64,000 bases of DNA from NCBI RefSeq assembly GCF_037042905.1, contig NC_087257.1:12994001-13058000 (forward strand). Reading direction: 5' to 3'. This document shows positions 46,501 to 57,513 of the stretch, piece by piece. The translations under genes were made by a program, and so were the position numbers. The stretch is from Lytechinus pictus. Taxonomy: Eukaryota > Echinodermata > Echinoidea > Temnopleuroida > Toxopneustidae. The notes under the pieces were generated by a model that searched no databases, was not told the DNA's origin, and worked only from the letters and a program-made list of their open reading frames with translations. How positions within the stretch are numbered: position 1 is the stretch's first letter; every line of letters begins with the position of its first letter.

Positions 46501-49500
46501 CCTAACAAACCAAAGTTAAACCAATACAAAATCTTTATGATATCATTAATCCTTTTTACTGTTTTGTCATTTTAAATTATGAGTAATATCAATCTCTGAA
46601 ATGTATGCAATTGTTAACTATTTTATTGGTATATAATCCAACCACCAAAATATGCAATCAGGGTCCCGTAACACAAAGGTTAGCGATTAATCGTACACTT
46701 GATTTTCATGATTGATTGTGTATTGTAGTCAATGGAATCAATCGTAGAAAAGGGTTTCTACGATCATTGCTATTAAGCTTTGTGTTATGGGCCCCTGGAT
46801 GCAATAAAGATTGAATTGAATTTCTTTAATAGCTCAACTTACCAAGCCTGGTTGGCTTCTGCCAATGAACTGCATAGATCCACTGCTCATGACCTGCTAA
46901 CACTGATTCCAAGCTGACAGCATAACTTTGCTCTGAACCTGCAAAATGGGCCAATTTCAAAATAGCAAAGTGTCACTGCTGCCGTCATGCAAAACAGATT
47001 TGTTTAGAAAAAGTGCAATACCATATTTCATAAATTTACTAAATTCTAAAATTTTTATTTTCATAGCCTTATAATCAACTCAAAATTTTTGTCATTTTTT
47101 GAATATCTACTATCTACTATTTCAATTGTCTAATATTTATCACATTTTGTGAACATTTTAATGTAAACATGCTAATTTCAGCCTTTTGGTTGTGTAACAT
47201 GGATTGTTTTTATATGAAATAAACCATGATTTAATTGAATGGAATAATTGTTTCTGGAAACCCATTTGTACTTGACCCTCCCTTGCACCATTTTTACTTA
47301 TGAAATAGGCATATTTTATCACCTAATCTCTTAAAGTCTGTTTGTTTTGGAGCCCAACCTTCAAAAGGCTAAAGGCCTTTGTTTGCCCCTCAATATTCTT
47401 GGCATTACTTATTTTCTTTACCTCTTATGTGTATATTATGATAAATTTGAAATAATTGAATGAATGAATGAATTGTTTAAGTCATACACATTACAATACC
47501 AAGGTAAGCAAATTTGACAATGTCCTATCAAATAAAAAATGCAGAATGCCAACACTATGTCTGCAGAATGTTCGTTTCTGCAAAACTGGCTAAATTCAAG
47601 ACTATCAAAACAATTGTTTTACATGATAAAAAGGTTCTAATATAATGGTTAACACTAAACATTAGATAGTTTTCATATTCACTATTGGGAAGCTCTCTAC
47701 AACGCATCGATTCCTTTGAAAATGTAATCAAAATCACAATGGAGAGCTGAGAAGCTTTTGTCGAAAGTTGGTGGACTGGGACAGCAGATCATCCGAAGAT
47801 TTGCACAGGACGAACAACTGAAATTTGAAAATATGTTGTTGTCCAGAGTCAAGAGATTCCGATGCTGTCCCGATCCACCAACTTTTGACAAATGCCTCTC
47901 AGCTCTCCATTGTGATATGACTTACATTTAAAGGAATTTGTGTGTTGTAAAGAGTTTCCCCGTAGTAAATGCAAAAAGTCCAGATAGATTTTTTTCGAAG
48001 GAGGGGGTAGGTGTTGACCTTGTTCTCTAACATGCAAGTAACTGGTTAACACAGCAATGTAGATCACTAACCTTGATGGGAAATGGTGAAGGTGTTCTTC
48101 TTGAGTTGGATCTCTCCATCTTGTGCAGTTTGCTCTTGGTTTGCTGCTATCCTCCACAACCTTATGAAACAATCTTGGGCACAGGATGCCAGCAGAATAT
48201 CACCATCATCTAGGAACAATAGAAGAATATTGGTTTGATAACTTGATTTCATCATACAAGTGTGTAAATTGCAACGTCGTTATAACGTCACTCATAGATG
48301 ATAATCCTGAGAGATTGGTCAACCATAGTGTAATCAACATCATAATACTAAGGGGGTGTTGCAAGAAAATATTTGCAATTAATCACAAATATTCTGTTGC
48401 TATTTTAAAATTGATTGATCACTTTTCACTATAGCACATCAGATTACACTCCTTGTTTCAAGGAGCAGATTAGCAATCAATCACAAATTTGCAATTAATT
48501 GCACGGCATATGCTTGATTTCGGGAACGAAAATAGACCTGCAATTGATCGCAAGTTTCTTGCAACACCCCATAAGAATCTTGCTATAGGATTGGTCAAAA
48601 GTCAATCATGTGATAAATTGTTTTGTTATTCAATCGTCACTGTTGATATGTTTCTTTTCTGTACCTAAAGCTGTAATCGGTGATATTAACAAAGCAATAA
48701 ATAAGACAAAAATTACAACATTATATTGAATGATTTTTTTCCTTTAAAAGATGAATTTAACCATAAATTTGAATATGCATATATCAAGATTGGCTGGCCT
48801 CAGTCTTGCAATCAAGTGTAACACAAAAGTGGACTTGACATCTGGTTATAAGTGGGAGTGACATGAAATGCCCATGTCAGCAGCGGCCTACATGTATATA
48901 AAGATAATTGTGGACTCCGAGCCATGTGTAACAGGTTTAGAAATCTCACGCAGGCTTGGGCTTTGAAAGCTGTTCCATGTGTAACAGGGATCTATTCCAG
49001 GCTTAGTATAATACTACCTACCATCATGTGTGAACTCCAAACCCCTGATCCAATCCTCATGGCCCGAAAGACTCTGTACTCTGGTAAAGATATTGTTGAC
49101 CTCTGTGTACAGGTGAACCTTGCAGTCATCGCCACCCACACCAAGCAAGGGGACTGTGAAAGTATGAAATTCGAAACCTATCGGCACACATCCTGAACTC
49201 GGTTTTAAATAACGCTTGAATACTTCATCCGACAAGTCCTATTTTATCCGACAGTTACAATAGTAACAGTGCTCATCAAGTTCTAAGCCAGTCAAAATCA
49301 AGGATGCAAGATCCAAAACCTTGTCGGAGGATATGTTGATAAAGCACTCCCCAGGGAAGCGTTTCATGAAAGGACTTGTCGGACATTTCATCCAATAAGT
49401 CTTGTTTTATATGGCAGTTACCACAGTAACAGTGTTTCTACACCAATCAAAATCAAGGAAAGATGTCAGATCTGAAAAACTGTCGGAGAAAGTATTGATG

Positions 49501-50824
49501 AAACGTTCCACTGGTCTAAAGTTGCAGTTTGACTATGGATAGCTAATTGTGACACAAATCTCAAACATTAAAAAATTATTTTTTTATCAGATCACTTCAC
49601 CATTAAATACCTACCTGGGAATGATAAATAAGATGGTTGTTTTATCATTAAAGAATGAGGGGAGACCACAGCAAACATAAGAAACATACAATGTAAACAA
49701 AATGTGGACATTTTTTGGCTTTCCATAATTCAAAACAGAGTTGCATTTAGACCATGGTCAAAAGTTTTACTTTTACAAACTTTACAATTACAAACTTTTA
49801 CAAATTTAAAAACCAATCAGGGGGCTCTTTTTCATAAATCTTTTACATCTTGAGATTATCGTTTTGACCCTACAAATTCAGGTTTTATATTTTGAATGTG
49901 ACAGTCTTTTTTAAGAGCAGTTCCTTGCAGCTGACCATTTTTTAATGAATTTCTTTCTAAACATGATGGAAATACATGTAATTTAATAGGTCACGTTGAT
50001 TATTTACATCTTTTCCACATCTTCCGTTTAGCTGTCAACCACCAGTAATCCAAACCCACCATTGCTTGAACCGATGACTGTCAATGCGACATCCACCGCA
50101 AACCCAGATCCGAACGAGATACACTGCTTCTCCACAAACACAGGGTCTCCTCTTCCTGCTCCTCCATCTTCTCCTCCTTGTTCTTTCCTTCCTATCCTCT
50201 CCCATATCCTCACAGTGGAATCGGTGGATGTACTGATGACCAACGTTCTCTGCGTGATACCCGATTCAGAGGAGCTTAGAATAGTGAGTGCGTCTACGGC
50301 CGTTACGGAACCGGTGTGTCCAGGCAAGATGCTCGATAGAGTAATCTGGTCAGAGATGATATGAATGAATGTAATTCTAATCAATAATATAAGTTGACCA
50401 GTCAATCCAAACTAACAATAAATTGCCAGGAAAGCTACTCTCTTAAAAAAATAGTTAAAATTCCAATCCTGAAGTATAGATGTGTATCACTTTGAAAATA
50501 CCAAGGAAAATTATGTCATCAAATTTGGAGCCAATTTTTGTGAATATTTAAGGTTCCATCACACTAACTTGATCCCAAATAGTAAAAAACTATGTTCATT
50601 CAAATGCACTCCGCCATCACACGTCTACTTCATACCTTGCCGACTGGTCCACCCCATAGTATAAGAGATCCATCGGTGGATCCAGAAACAAGTTCTAGGT
50701 CTCCGTCTAGGTCCTGGCCTTGCACATGGCCTGATCCACATTGGTCTGTCTCTATCCACCTAACACAATTAACGCGATTCTTGTGACCAGTTAGCACAGA
50801 GAGCACTGGATTCATCCCATCTTC
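35766..50824 (-). CDS. ELP2: Elongator complex protein 2 (ELP2), WD40 scaffold; 17 exons, N-terminal exon missing
   Basis: Minus-strand exons in coding order: 50636-50824, 50060-50345, 49022-49153, 48072-48209, 46843-46938, 45889-45989, 45350-45496, 44855-45007, 43601-43699, 42875-42964, 42289-42448, 41347-41477, 40790-40970, 39581-39702, 37983-38122, 37011-37112 and 35766-35913 (TGA). All junction phases agree and give 804 residues; vertebrate ELP2 is about 826, so only the first ~45-50 residues are absent. Diagnostic ELP2 strings are visible: [98 protein letters not shown] and SSRDKK. These form the two WD40 propellers. ELP2 is a structural subunit of Elongator (ELP1-6), which carries out cm5-type modification of tRNA wobble uridines; it acts mainly in the cytoplasm. 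All exons are intact, so the gene looks functional. Introns carry MITEs, SINE fragments and a large microsatellite. Confidence 0.94.
35949..36087. mobile_element. short palindromic MITE in the last ELP2 intron
   Basis: GGGCCTGTTGCACAAAGACT pairs with CTTTCTGTAATGGCCCCC; inner AATCAAGC/GCTTGTTGATT blocks also pair. Confidence 0.6.
36175..36330 (-). repeat. 3' tail of a non-LTR retrotransposon or SINE
   Basis: The minus strand ends in AATAAACTCGAACTTGAACT, preceded by TTTGATTGGTTTG, in the style of LINE/SINE 3' ends with a short repeated tail. Confidence 0.5.
37514..37558. promoter_or_regulatory. 45-bp palindrome with two TGACGTCA (CRE) sites in an ELP2 intron
   Basis: GTGACGTCAATGATGGA at 37514-37530 and TCCATCATTGACGTCAC at 37542-37558 are perfect 17-nt inverted copies around an 11-nt loop. 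Each has a full CRE (TGACGTCA) that CREB/ATF-type bZIP factors recognise. It may be a MITE core rather than an enhancer. Confidence 0.6.
38175..38420 (+). repeat. SINE-like repeat in an ELP2 intron
   Basis: GGTGCGCCATGGTCTGGTAG...GGGTCTGAATTCCAGCCATG resembles tRNA A and B boxes, followed by the shared CCTTCGGCAAGAAAATTGG module. Confidence 0.55.
39179..39468. mobile_element. Harbinger-like MITE
   Basis: GGCCCGTATTCTGAAGTCGG pairs with CGACTTCAGAATACGGGCC. The same end type opens the remnant at 23106. A partial copy of one end lies just before, at 39,068-39,170. Confidence 0.8.
39830..40431. mobile_element. TTAA-flanked MITE in an ELP2 intron
   Basis: TTAAAGGGAAATCCAGCC at the left, GGTTGGATTCCCCTTTAA at the right. 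Same family as 2401-2975 (ATCGGACAA.CGATAAGAAAG, GGTAATCACTATA strings in both). Confidence 0.85.
41689..41774 (-). pseudogene. second, decayed copy of the same ELP2 exon fragment
   Basis: The minus strand repeats the end of the 42289-42448 exon again, with the shared GTAAGT donor and a shared ...GTGAACAG...GCTTTAGAGA ending. Internal deletions destroy the reading frame. It is about 370 nt from the better preserved copy at 42067-42157, so the segment was duplicated twice in this intron. Confidence 0.55.
42067..42157 (-). pseudogene. duplicated partial ELP2 exon inside the ELP2 intron
   Basis: This 91-nt stretch copies the 3' half of the ELP2 exon at 42289-42448 ([16 protein letters not shown] versus [16 protein letters not shown]). 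It is open in frame, keeps the same GTAAGT donor and the same end phase, and is preceded on the minus strand by an acceptor-like tract ending GGCACAG. It lacks the counterpart of the exon's first half, so using it instead of the real exon would shorten the protein by about 23 residues. It is most likely an exon duplicate that may be silent, but alternative splicing cannot be excluded from sequence. Confidence 0.6.
43080..43576. repeat. ~500-bp (ACT)n/(ACC)n trinucleotide microsatellite in an ELP2 intron
   Basis: Plus strand (ACT)n with ACC, ACTAGT and TTACT variants, including a pure (ACC)n run at 43,441-43,504. All its long open frames are repeat artefacts. It ends only about 25 nt from the donor of exon 43601-43699. 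Confidence 0.95.
44560..44745 (-). repeat. tRNA-derived SINE
   Basis: The minus strand starts TCTAGTGGTTATGACTCTAG (A-box-like), then GGTTCGAATCCCAGC (perfect B-box), followed by the GTGTTTTCCTTCAGCAAGAA module shared with 38,250. Confidence 0.75.
46661..46795. mobile_element. short palindromic MITE in an ELP2 intron
   Basis: GGGTCCCGTAACACAAAGGT pairs with AGCTTTGTGTTATGGGCCCC; inner AGCGATTAATCG is itself partly palindromic. Confidence 0.7.
47738..47916. mobile_element. inverted-repeat element in an ELP2 intron
   Basis: CACAATGGAGAGCTGAGAAG...AAGTTGGTGGA pairs with TCCACCAACTTT...CTCAGCTCTCCATTGTG over about 50 nt per arm. Confidence 0.75.
48352..48570. mobile_element. MITE with GGGGGTGTTGCAAGAAA ends
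   Basis: GGGGGTGTTGCAAGAAAATA pairs with TTTCTTGCAACACCCC; the arms are rich in ATTGATTG/CAATCAAT. Confidence 0.7.
49154..50059 (-). other. ELP2 intron with the MITE pair; remainder featureless
   Basis: Apart from the two MITE copies and a GGTCTAAA/ATTTAGACCATGG Harbinger-like block near 49,510-49,760, no coding or RNA feature is visible. Confidence 0.5.
49215..49511. mobile_element. two head-to-tail copies of a CTTGTCGGA MITE
   Basis: 49363-49511 has GCGTTTCATGAAAGGACTTG pairing with TTGATGAAACGTTCC. 49215-49362 is a related copy (ACTTCATCCGACAAGTCC...CTTGTCGGAGGATATGTTGA). Both lie in one ELP2 intron. Confidence 0.6.
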
Positions 50825-51383
50825 CTGAAAGGAAAAAAATATATAATATATAAAAAAATATATAAATATAAAAATATAAAATAATGTTATAAGCTACTAA
50901 AATCCTCACATCTGACAAGCTTTGGAAAAAAAATCACCATAAAAATTAGAAAAATTAGGTCTATTCATAATAAAATATTAAATTAGAAAGTGAAAATCAC
51001 TATAAAGATGCTACAGTGTCAGGAACACGCAGCCAAGAACACTCCCCAGAACTAGAATTGAAAGTAGCACTAGTACGATAATGAAGACACGATGGAATTT
51101 CATTGGCCACATGCTAGCTATTCAAAGGGGACCTAGAAGTAGACCTTCCTTCAAGCACAGTAAACAAATTCACAGTGAAACAAATCACCGGAGGCCGATT
51201 GTGAGATAGGTTCTTTGCAAAGACCATCTCCTGTGTCTACCATTTATTATGATGTGCTGTATAAAGTGTGTTATAAAAATTTATTAAAACTATTTAGCTC
51301 TTTAGGTCGATTTTGATAGAATTAAAGTAGGTACATCTACATGAAATAGAGTATTGTGTTCGGAAATCGACATGTGCCAACGC
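50825..51383. other. AT-rich region upstream of the first visible ELP2 exon
   Basis: Presumably intron on the minus strand. I searched it for the missing ELP2 N-terminal exon (~45 codons ending in phase 0) and saw none. Confidence 0.4.
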
Positions 51384-52720
51384 TAGTGGGCGTGTACATT
51401 TTGCTTATTACATGATGTCATCCAACCACTGCCGAGAGCCAATTTATGAATGAAAATATAGTAAGCATGCGCAGTGCAAGCCTTCCATTGTCCCACACAG
51501 TATTCCACCAAAACAATCACCTCGTACCAAACTCGACCTAGAATTTCACTTTCCTATATTTTATATGAATTATGAAAGGTATACTCGGAGGATCTATTTT
51601 CTCACCGATACTGCACAGGTAAGTGAATTGGGATTACTTCTTGCTTTTCTGTCAAAATCTTACGAATTAGCGTCGATATGGCATCGTGTTCGTTGGAGTT
51701 TGTAGTCTATCGCAACGTGCACAAAGTCAATTGATTTCTGGGTTTTGGAGCGTCGCGTGAATATGCATGAAATTGCAGATTCTCAATAATTTTTTATCTA
51801 TACTGGAGCGATCCCATCAAGAACCAAGACCATTTCCCGCGTAGATAATGTGACCAGATATCGTCATCGCTATCGATACTTTCGCATGCAGTCCGAAGGA
51901 ATTATTTTGGCGACCACGCAGTCATGACGTGATCTGCGCGATTGACTAATCAGCGGTCTCCGAAACCTCGGCCTGGAAATTTGCTTTGCATGTCTATTCG
52001 ACAGAAATGAAAGGAAGGCCGTTGGTGGCGCTAATACAATTCACAACCTTAATTCAGCTTGTCGGTATTTTTAAACTAGATTTTCGATTCATTGTATGCG
52101 CAATTCCAATGATTGTTTGATAAAATAGAGACACCAATAAATGCAATAACTTAAAAAACATACTTTTTATATTATTTTTGCTGACGATAATACTTTTTGG
52201 AAAATATTCAAAGCGATGACAAATTAAACAAAAAGTATAAAAAATTCTAAGTACCTTGAGCAAGTGCTACCGTTCGTTTGTCAATTAACGTAAAGTCTAA
52301 ATTAAAGTAAAGTCTTTACAGTAAAAAGATTGGACACTTTGCGTACCGCTTTGCATCGATTAAAGTGTAAAATAGTTTTTGTGCCTAGTCTTTCCCTTGT
52401 AGTGTCTTTGATATGAAGATAAATTGCGCGCCCGCTTTAGCTCAGACGAAAAATTTGGAGATGGAAGCAGGGTCCGTATTTTGTCAACAAGAAGAAAAAT
52501 CAACGCTTAAATGACGCTATTTGAGGGATATTCATCATATTACTTGCACTATAGTTTAGTTTTGTTCTTGAAACTGCACCAAATGTCATGTGTTTTTGTG
52601 ATTGCGGCCTCAGCCAAGTACGACTTAGACCAAAAGCTTCAGTCTCTGTATTTTGGTTGTTCCGCTGAACTGCGTTGGCTCACTCACCAATACATAGACT
52701 GAAGAGCTTGGAGGCCCGTA
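51384..52720. repeat. first copy of a duplicated promoter-like segment
   Basis: Direct homology to 53,769-55,020: GTGGGCGTGTACA, ACTGCCGAGAGCCAATTTAT, GTAAGCATGCGCA, CATCGATATGGCATCGTG-type blocks, CTGCGCGATTGACTAATCAG, and GACCAAAAGCTTCAGTCTCT. It holds GTCATGACGTGA (CRE-half) beside a CCAAT-like box. Confidence 0.7.
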
Positions 52721-52954
52721 CGTACAGACAACATATTAGCAGTAACGTTAGATTTAACATTCGGCGGAAACCCGATATTCCTATCGTTTTTTTGTACATA
52801 AAATGTTACATTATGAAAAAGAAATTGCATCCATATTTACGAAAAAGTCTAAAATTCAGAAATATCGTACCTTAGACCGCAGTTACCGCTAATTCCTTTC
52901 AAATGATGATCGAAACATCGTCATCTTCGATCCTTTCGTTGGTCAACGTAAGTT

Positions 52955-52973
52955 GCCATCTTGGATGACGTCA
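52955..52973 (-). promoter_or_regulatory. candidate minus-strand promoter: CRE plus AAGATGGC (YY1-like) initiator
   Basis: On the minus strand TGACGTCA (52966-52973) is followed at once by CCAAGATGGC (52955-52964), an arrangement seen in broadly active animal promoters. A donor-like GGTCTAAG|GTACGA lies 90 nt downstream (about 52,871). This could be the ELP2 promoter with a non-coding first exon; the ATG here opens only 12 codons. Inference. Confidence 0.4.
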
Positions 52974-53768
52974 TCATCCTTACAGACGTATTTACCAGTC
53001 GCTATATATCTCGGTTTGTGCCGCTGCTTTGCGCTTGTAGATGTGCGTGCGTTCGGAACTTGTCGCTCGCATTGATTCGCCAGGATATAGAAAAAAATTA
53101 ATTGGAAAGCCTTGATAAAAGCACAACTCATTGAACGTAGAGGGCAGCAACACATGGCTGTCATTTTTTCATCTCCTGCAGAAGAATTTAAAAAATAAGG
53201 AATAAATCATCGGTAACGTATATTTTCGATATTTTATTACATTTCTATAGTATCAAAAGAAAGATTAGAGTCTAACAAAAATAGTGGGCATTCATTCAAG
53301 ATAAAATAATGTCATTTAGAATTAAAAGAAATAAAAATCTAGACAACCCGGTCCGCCGAATTGGAAGAAATGATTACACATGCAGGCTCCCACTAACACA
53401 CTACCGTCTGTGAATGGGGATGATAGTAAAATGTCAGAAATTGTTGAATAAATCCCCAGAAACGACGGTTATTCCTGTCTAAGTACGACTATACTCTGTA
53501 AAGAGGACTGTACTCAACAGAAGATTAGGGGGAATTGACTTCACATCGTTCGGTAAGTTTCTTAAAAGTACTTAGATTTTATAATTTTTTTGTGAAATTT
53601 GCGGGAGTATGTTGCAAGTTTGCATGAGCCATGCCTTAAATTTTCCTGTACACGGCGGCAGTAATGCACCCATGGGTAAATTTACTAAGGCCATGAGAAG
53701 GAAGGTATTAGATTTGCGTCCAAAAATTTTAAAAATGACATGAGGCTTTTTTTCATTATTCTTTATCT

Positions 53769-55020
53769 AGTGGGCGTGTACATGACATCATCCAGCCACT
53801 GCCGAGAGCCAATTTATGAATGAAAATATAGTAAGCATGCGCATTGCAAGCCTAACCATACCCCCACACAGTATTCCACCAAAACAAGTGTGCAATTCTC
53901 TATCATCTCGTACCAAATCGACCTAGAATTTCACTTTCCTATATTTTATATGAATTATGAAAGGTATTCTCGGAGGATCTATTTGCTCACCGATACCGCA
54001 CAGGTAAGTGAATTTCGGTCAAAATCTTACGAATTAACATCGATATGGCATCGTGTTCATCGGATTTTGTAGAGTCTATCGCAACGTGTACAAAGTCAAT
54101 TGATTTCCGGGTTTCAGAGCGTTGCGTGAATATGCATGAAATTGCCGAGTCTCGATAATTTTTGATCGATACTGGAGCGATCCAATTACGAACCAAGATC
54201 ATTTTTCGCGTAGACAATGTGACCGGATATCGTTATCGCTATCGATACTTTCGCACGCAGTCCGAAGGAATTATTTTGGCGACACGTAGTCATGACGTGT
54301 CTGCGCGATTGGCCAATCAGCGATCTCCGATTCGCTGAGCCGAGACGGTCTATCCGTTGTACACAGTTTATGGACAATTTGCCACAGCTAGCTTGCTGTG
54401 CGAAGATCGAAGGTGCGTTGCAGTATACCGTATGCACTTTGTAAGTGCGTAAATATATGTTTTACTACCCTGCGATGATTTGGAACTTGTAATTTCGTGA
54501 TGGAGAGTAATTTTTTTTTTAAATAATGAATTTTTTTTTGAAATAATGAAATTTTCATGCAGGCGGTGGACGCAAATCTAAAACTTTCATTCTCTTGGCC
54601 TAACACGTCACAAGAAGCGGGGTCACCAAAAAATGTGCTAAAAATGAAGTGATCTGCGCGATTGACCAATCAGCGGTCTCCGAATCGCTATGCCGAGCTG
54701 GTCTATCAGTTGTACAGTCTTTGAACAATTGAATTTGCCAGTGCCACTTGTCTTGTGTGTTTGAGCCAAGATTTCTAGGCTAGCTGTAAAAAAATCTAAT
54801 GGAAACTGAGTGTAAAAGAATCAAGCATTTGTCCCCCCCCCCAAAAAAAAAGGAGAAAAAGAGCCAACCTTATTTTGCCACACATGGAGTAGTACTAGTA
54901 TACAGAGAACAAGGTTATACCTAGACCAAAAGCTTCGGTCTCTGTTATGTTGGTTGTTCAGCTGAACTCCGTTGGCTTCACTCACCAAATACAGAGACCG
55001 AAGTTCTAGCGCGATCTGTA
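53769..55020. repeat. second copy of the duplicated promoter-like segment
   Basis: Matches the first copy at an offset of 2.3-2.4 kb. Here AGTCATGACGTG and GATTGGCCAATCAGCG (inverted CCAAT) sit 20 nt apart. A further partial copy of the CCAAT block lies at 54,648-54,740, and GACCAAAAGCTTCGGTCTCT recurs at 54,924 with its inverted partner near 55,000. Confidence 0.7.
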
Positions 55021-55029
55021 CAGGGGACT

Positions 55030-57419
55030 CAATGGCCATATGTTTATGTACTTAAGATTGGATAAAACGGGGAAGTGAATTTACGCGACAGTTGAGGTAA
55101 GTCACTGTTTTTGTTCCTTTTAACTTGATTTTTCTCAGTTTTTTGGCAATCAATGCCAAGAGGGAATATTAATTTGCATTTTGGTCGCGTTAATTTTCAA
55201 AAATTTTATTCATTAAAGACAAGAATTGAAGAGCCCAGACGGGCACTCTAAGCACCAAGGCTATTAATTCCTGTGTTAAAAAAGTGAGTGCACGCGAATT
55301 AAATGTTGGACTTAAATTACTTGATCTTACCATGGAGCTCCATGACGAAATATGTTCTTAAATTAGACTCTAGATATTACTAAATTGAAAAAATGTATAA
55401 ATAGTACTCGCCTGGTCTTTTCTTGGGGTATTGAAGCCTTTTTGTCCAGAACTTGCTCAACTTTTGCGGCAAATTTTGTCGCCATAGGGTTGTGCACATT
55501 CTCGTTTAATACTGGTTGTCACGTGACACGGCAATGTCGTTAGGCTGTTTGGCCTGTATTCAAGGCGTTCTATCCATTATGATTTTATATTGAATGAAGC
55601 TAATTCTATCAGGTATAGGCCCCTATCAAGTCAAAATCGATACAGGGATCGAGAGGGGGGGGGGGTGGGGTGGAGCCAAAAATTTCCCAGTCACATGGTA
55701 TGAAAATTATATTTTTTATGATTGTCCACGATCATTAGGGCAAACCCGTGTGTGGCAGTACGGTAGCGTGATGAGTAAAAAAAAAATAAAAAAAAAGAAA
55801 GAAAGAGGGCCAATGTAGGCATACATGGCGCGTGGGAATAAAGTTGCTTTATATGTTCCAAGCGAGTGAAGCAAGCGAGAAAAAAACTTTTCGTGCAAAT
55901 CTAAATTTGAGATAGATATCTTAACTTACACTTTTCCTTTTCTTTTCATTAATTCCCTTCATTTCTTTTTTATCTTGGTTGTAGAACTTTCGGGGGCCCC
56001 TAGGCCTAACCCTTCCATCGTGTACCCCCAGTGCAATATCAGCAGGTGGGTCTCGATAACTCTGGATATTTAGCAATTAGACCTATTTATAGAAAAACAT
56101 AACGTTAATGTTTTGACCCCTTCCCCCCAAAAAAAGGAAAAACAATTATAAACTAAGTTATATACATCCCCCTTTTCTCATTTCGCTTTTTATTTTCTCT
56201 ATTCCCTCCTTATTTTTTTTTGGGGGGAGGGACCTTTTCGTGGGGCACCGCCCCTAGCTACGCGCCTACCAGATGAAGAGGCGAGCGAGCAAAACCTTTG
56301 TCACTTTTATTACAAATATCAATTTTGCAATAGATTTTGACATAACATTCGGAATTATTCTCGCATGCATTTTTCTTTCCTTTTGCTTTTTTATGGCCTT
56401 TTATTTCTCTTCCCTTTCTCTTTCTGTCTTTCTTTCTTTCTTTCTTTTCCTTCCTTCATTCCTTTTCTCTTATCCCGTTTTTTTTTGGGTGAAATCCACT
56501 GGACCGGGGATCAAGGGCCAGCCTGCATGCCCCCGGCGGTTTACGCCTCTGCCGTGGATGTAAGCTATATATACGCATGATCTTAATCTTCATTATGATT
56601 CAAACTATATAGAGGCGCATCCAAGATTTTCCAAATTAAGTAGGGGGGGGGGGGGGCGGGGTGAATTTTCTCAAGTAAAATTTGACAACTCCCAAAAAAG
56701 GTTCTTACTAAAAAAAAAAAACCGGTCATTATATTGTCTCGCGTAAAGTTTGACAAGTTAAAAAAAAATGGTCACTCAAAATGAAAGTCATTTTGTCCGC
56801 GTAATATTCGGCAAACCCCCCCCCCCACAAAAATAAGAAAAGGGAAAGTCATTTTGTCCACGTGATATTTGGCAACCCCCCCCCCCAAAAAAAAAAAAAA
56901 GGTTTTAACTATAGCAATGATCGAAGGTCATTTTGTCTCGCGTAAAATTTGACAATTTTTTTATAAAGTTGTCACTAAAAAAGAAGGTCACTTTTTCCAC
57001 CATTATATTTGGCAAGCCCCCACCCCCATAAAAAGTTTGTCCCTAAAAGTGATGTATAGAAAGTCATATTGTTAATTTGTTCCCAGTAAAATTTGACAAG
57101 CAAAAAAAAGGCAAAAAAGAGAAAAGAATATGAACGAAATATCCCCATTACAAATAATGCTGTGATTCTCATAAGGGAGGGGGGGGGGGCACATAACTAG
57201 TATTAACAAAATATTTAATTCCAAAATGTTTACTATAAATCTCAAAAGGGGGAACGGGCAGAAATGCTCACCCCAACCCCCCCCCCCCCCGCCACTGATT
57301 CCAATCAATAATGACTTTTCTCTGCAATACTGATGCTTTGAAATCAAGATACTGAAGATTGATACGCTTAACATAAATTATGAACGTCTGACAAAAGATA
57401 ACCAACCAATCACCTGACC
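55030..57419. other. intergenic, low-complexity, G-run rich
   Basis: Contains many poly-G/poly-C blocks next to poly-A/T (55,656; 56,642; 56,814; 56,875; 57,178; 57,278) within repeats of the GTCATTTTGTC...GTAAAATTTGACAA type (56,660-57,100, at least five degenerate units). No host exon is seen. Confidence 0.5.
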
Positions 57420-57513
57420 GATCAGCTGACCAGTACGCGTATCACTTCGGAGTTGATCACTCGTCGCAGCTGTGTGGAACGCTCACCGAAAATCAACAAA
57501 AAGGGCCTGAAAT
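57420..57513 (+). other. possible non-coding first exon upstream of the SLC6 gene
   Basis: A less AT-rich stretch ends at a perfect donor (GAAAT|GTAAGTTT at 57,514) with no long ORF. It lies 3.8 kb upstream of the SLC6 start exon on the same strand, so it could be its 5' UTR exon. This is inference from a splice consensus only. Confidence 0.25.

Noticed and set aside
52871-52960. ATG in the CRE/AAGATGGC region as the ELP2 start
   Set aside because: The frame closes after 12 codons and does not resemble an ELP2 N-terminus; kept only as a promoter or 5' UTR candidate.
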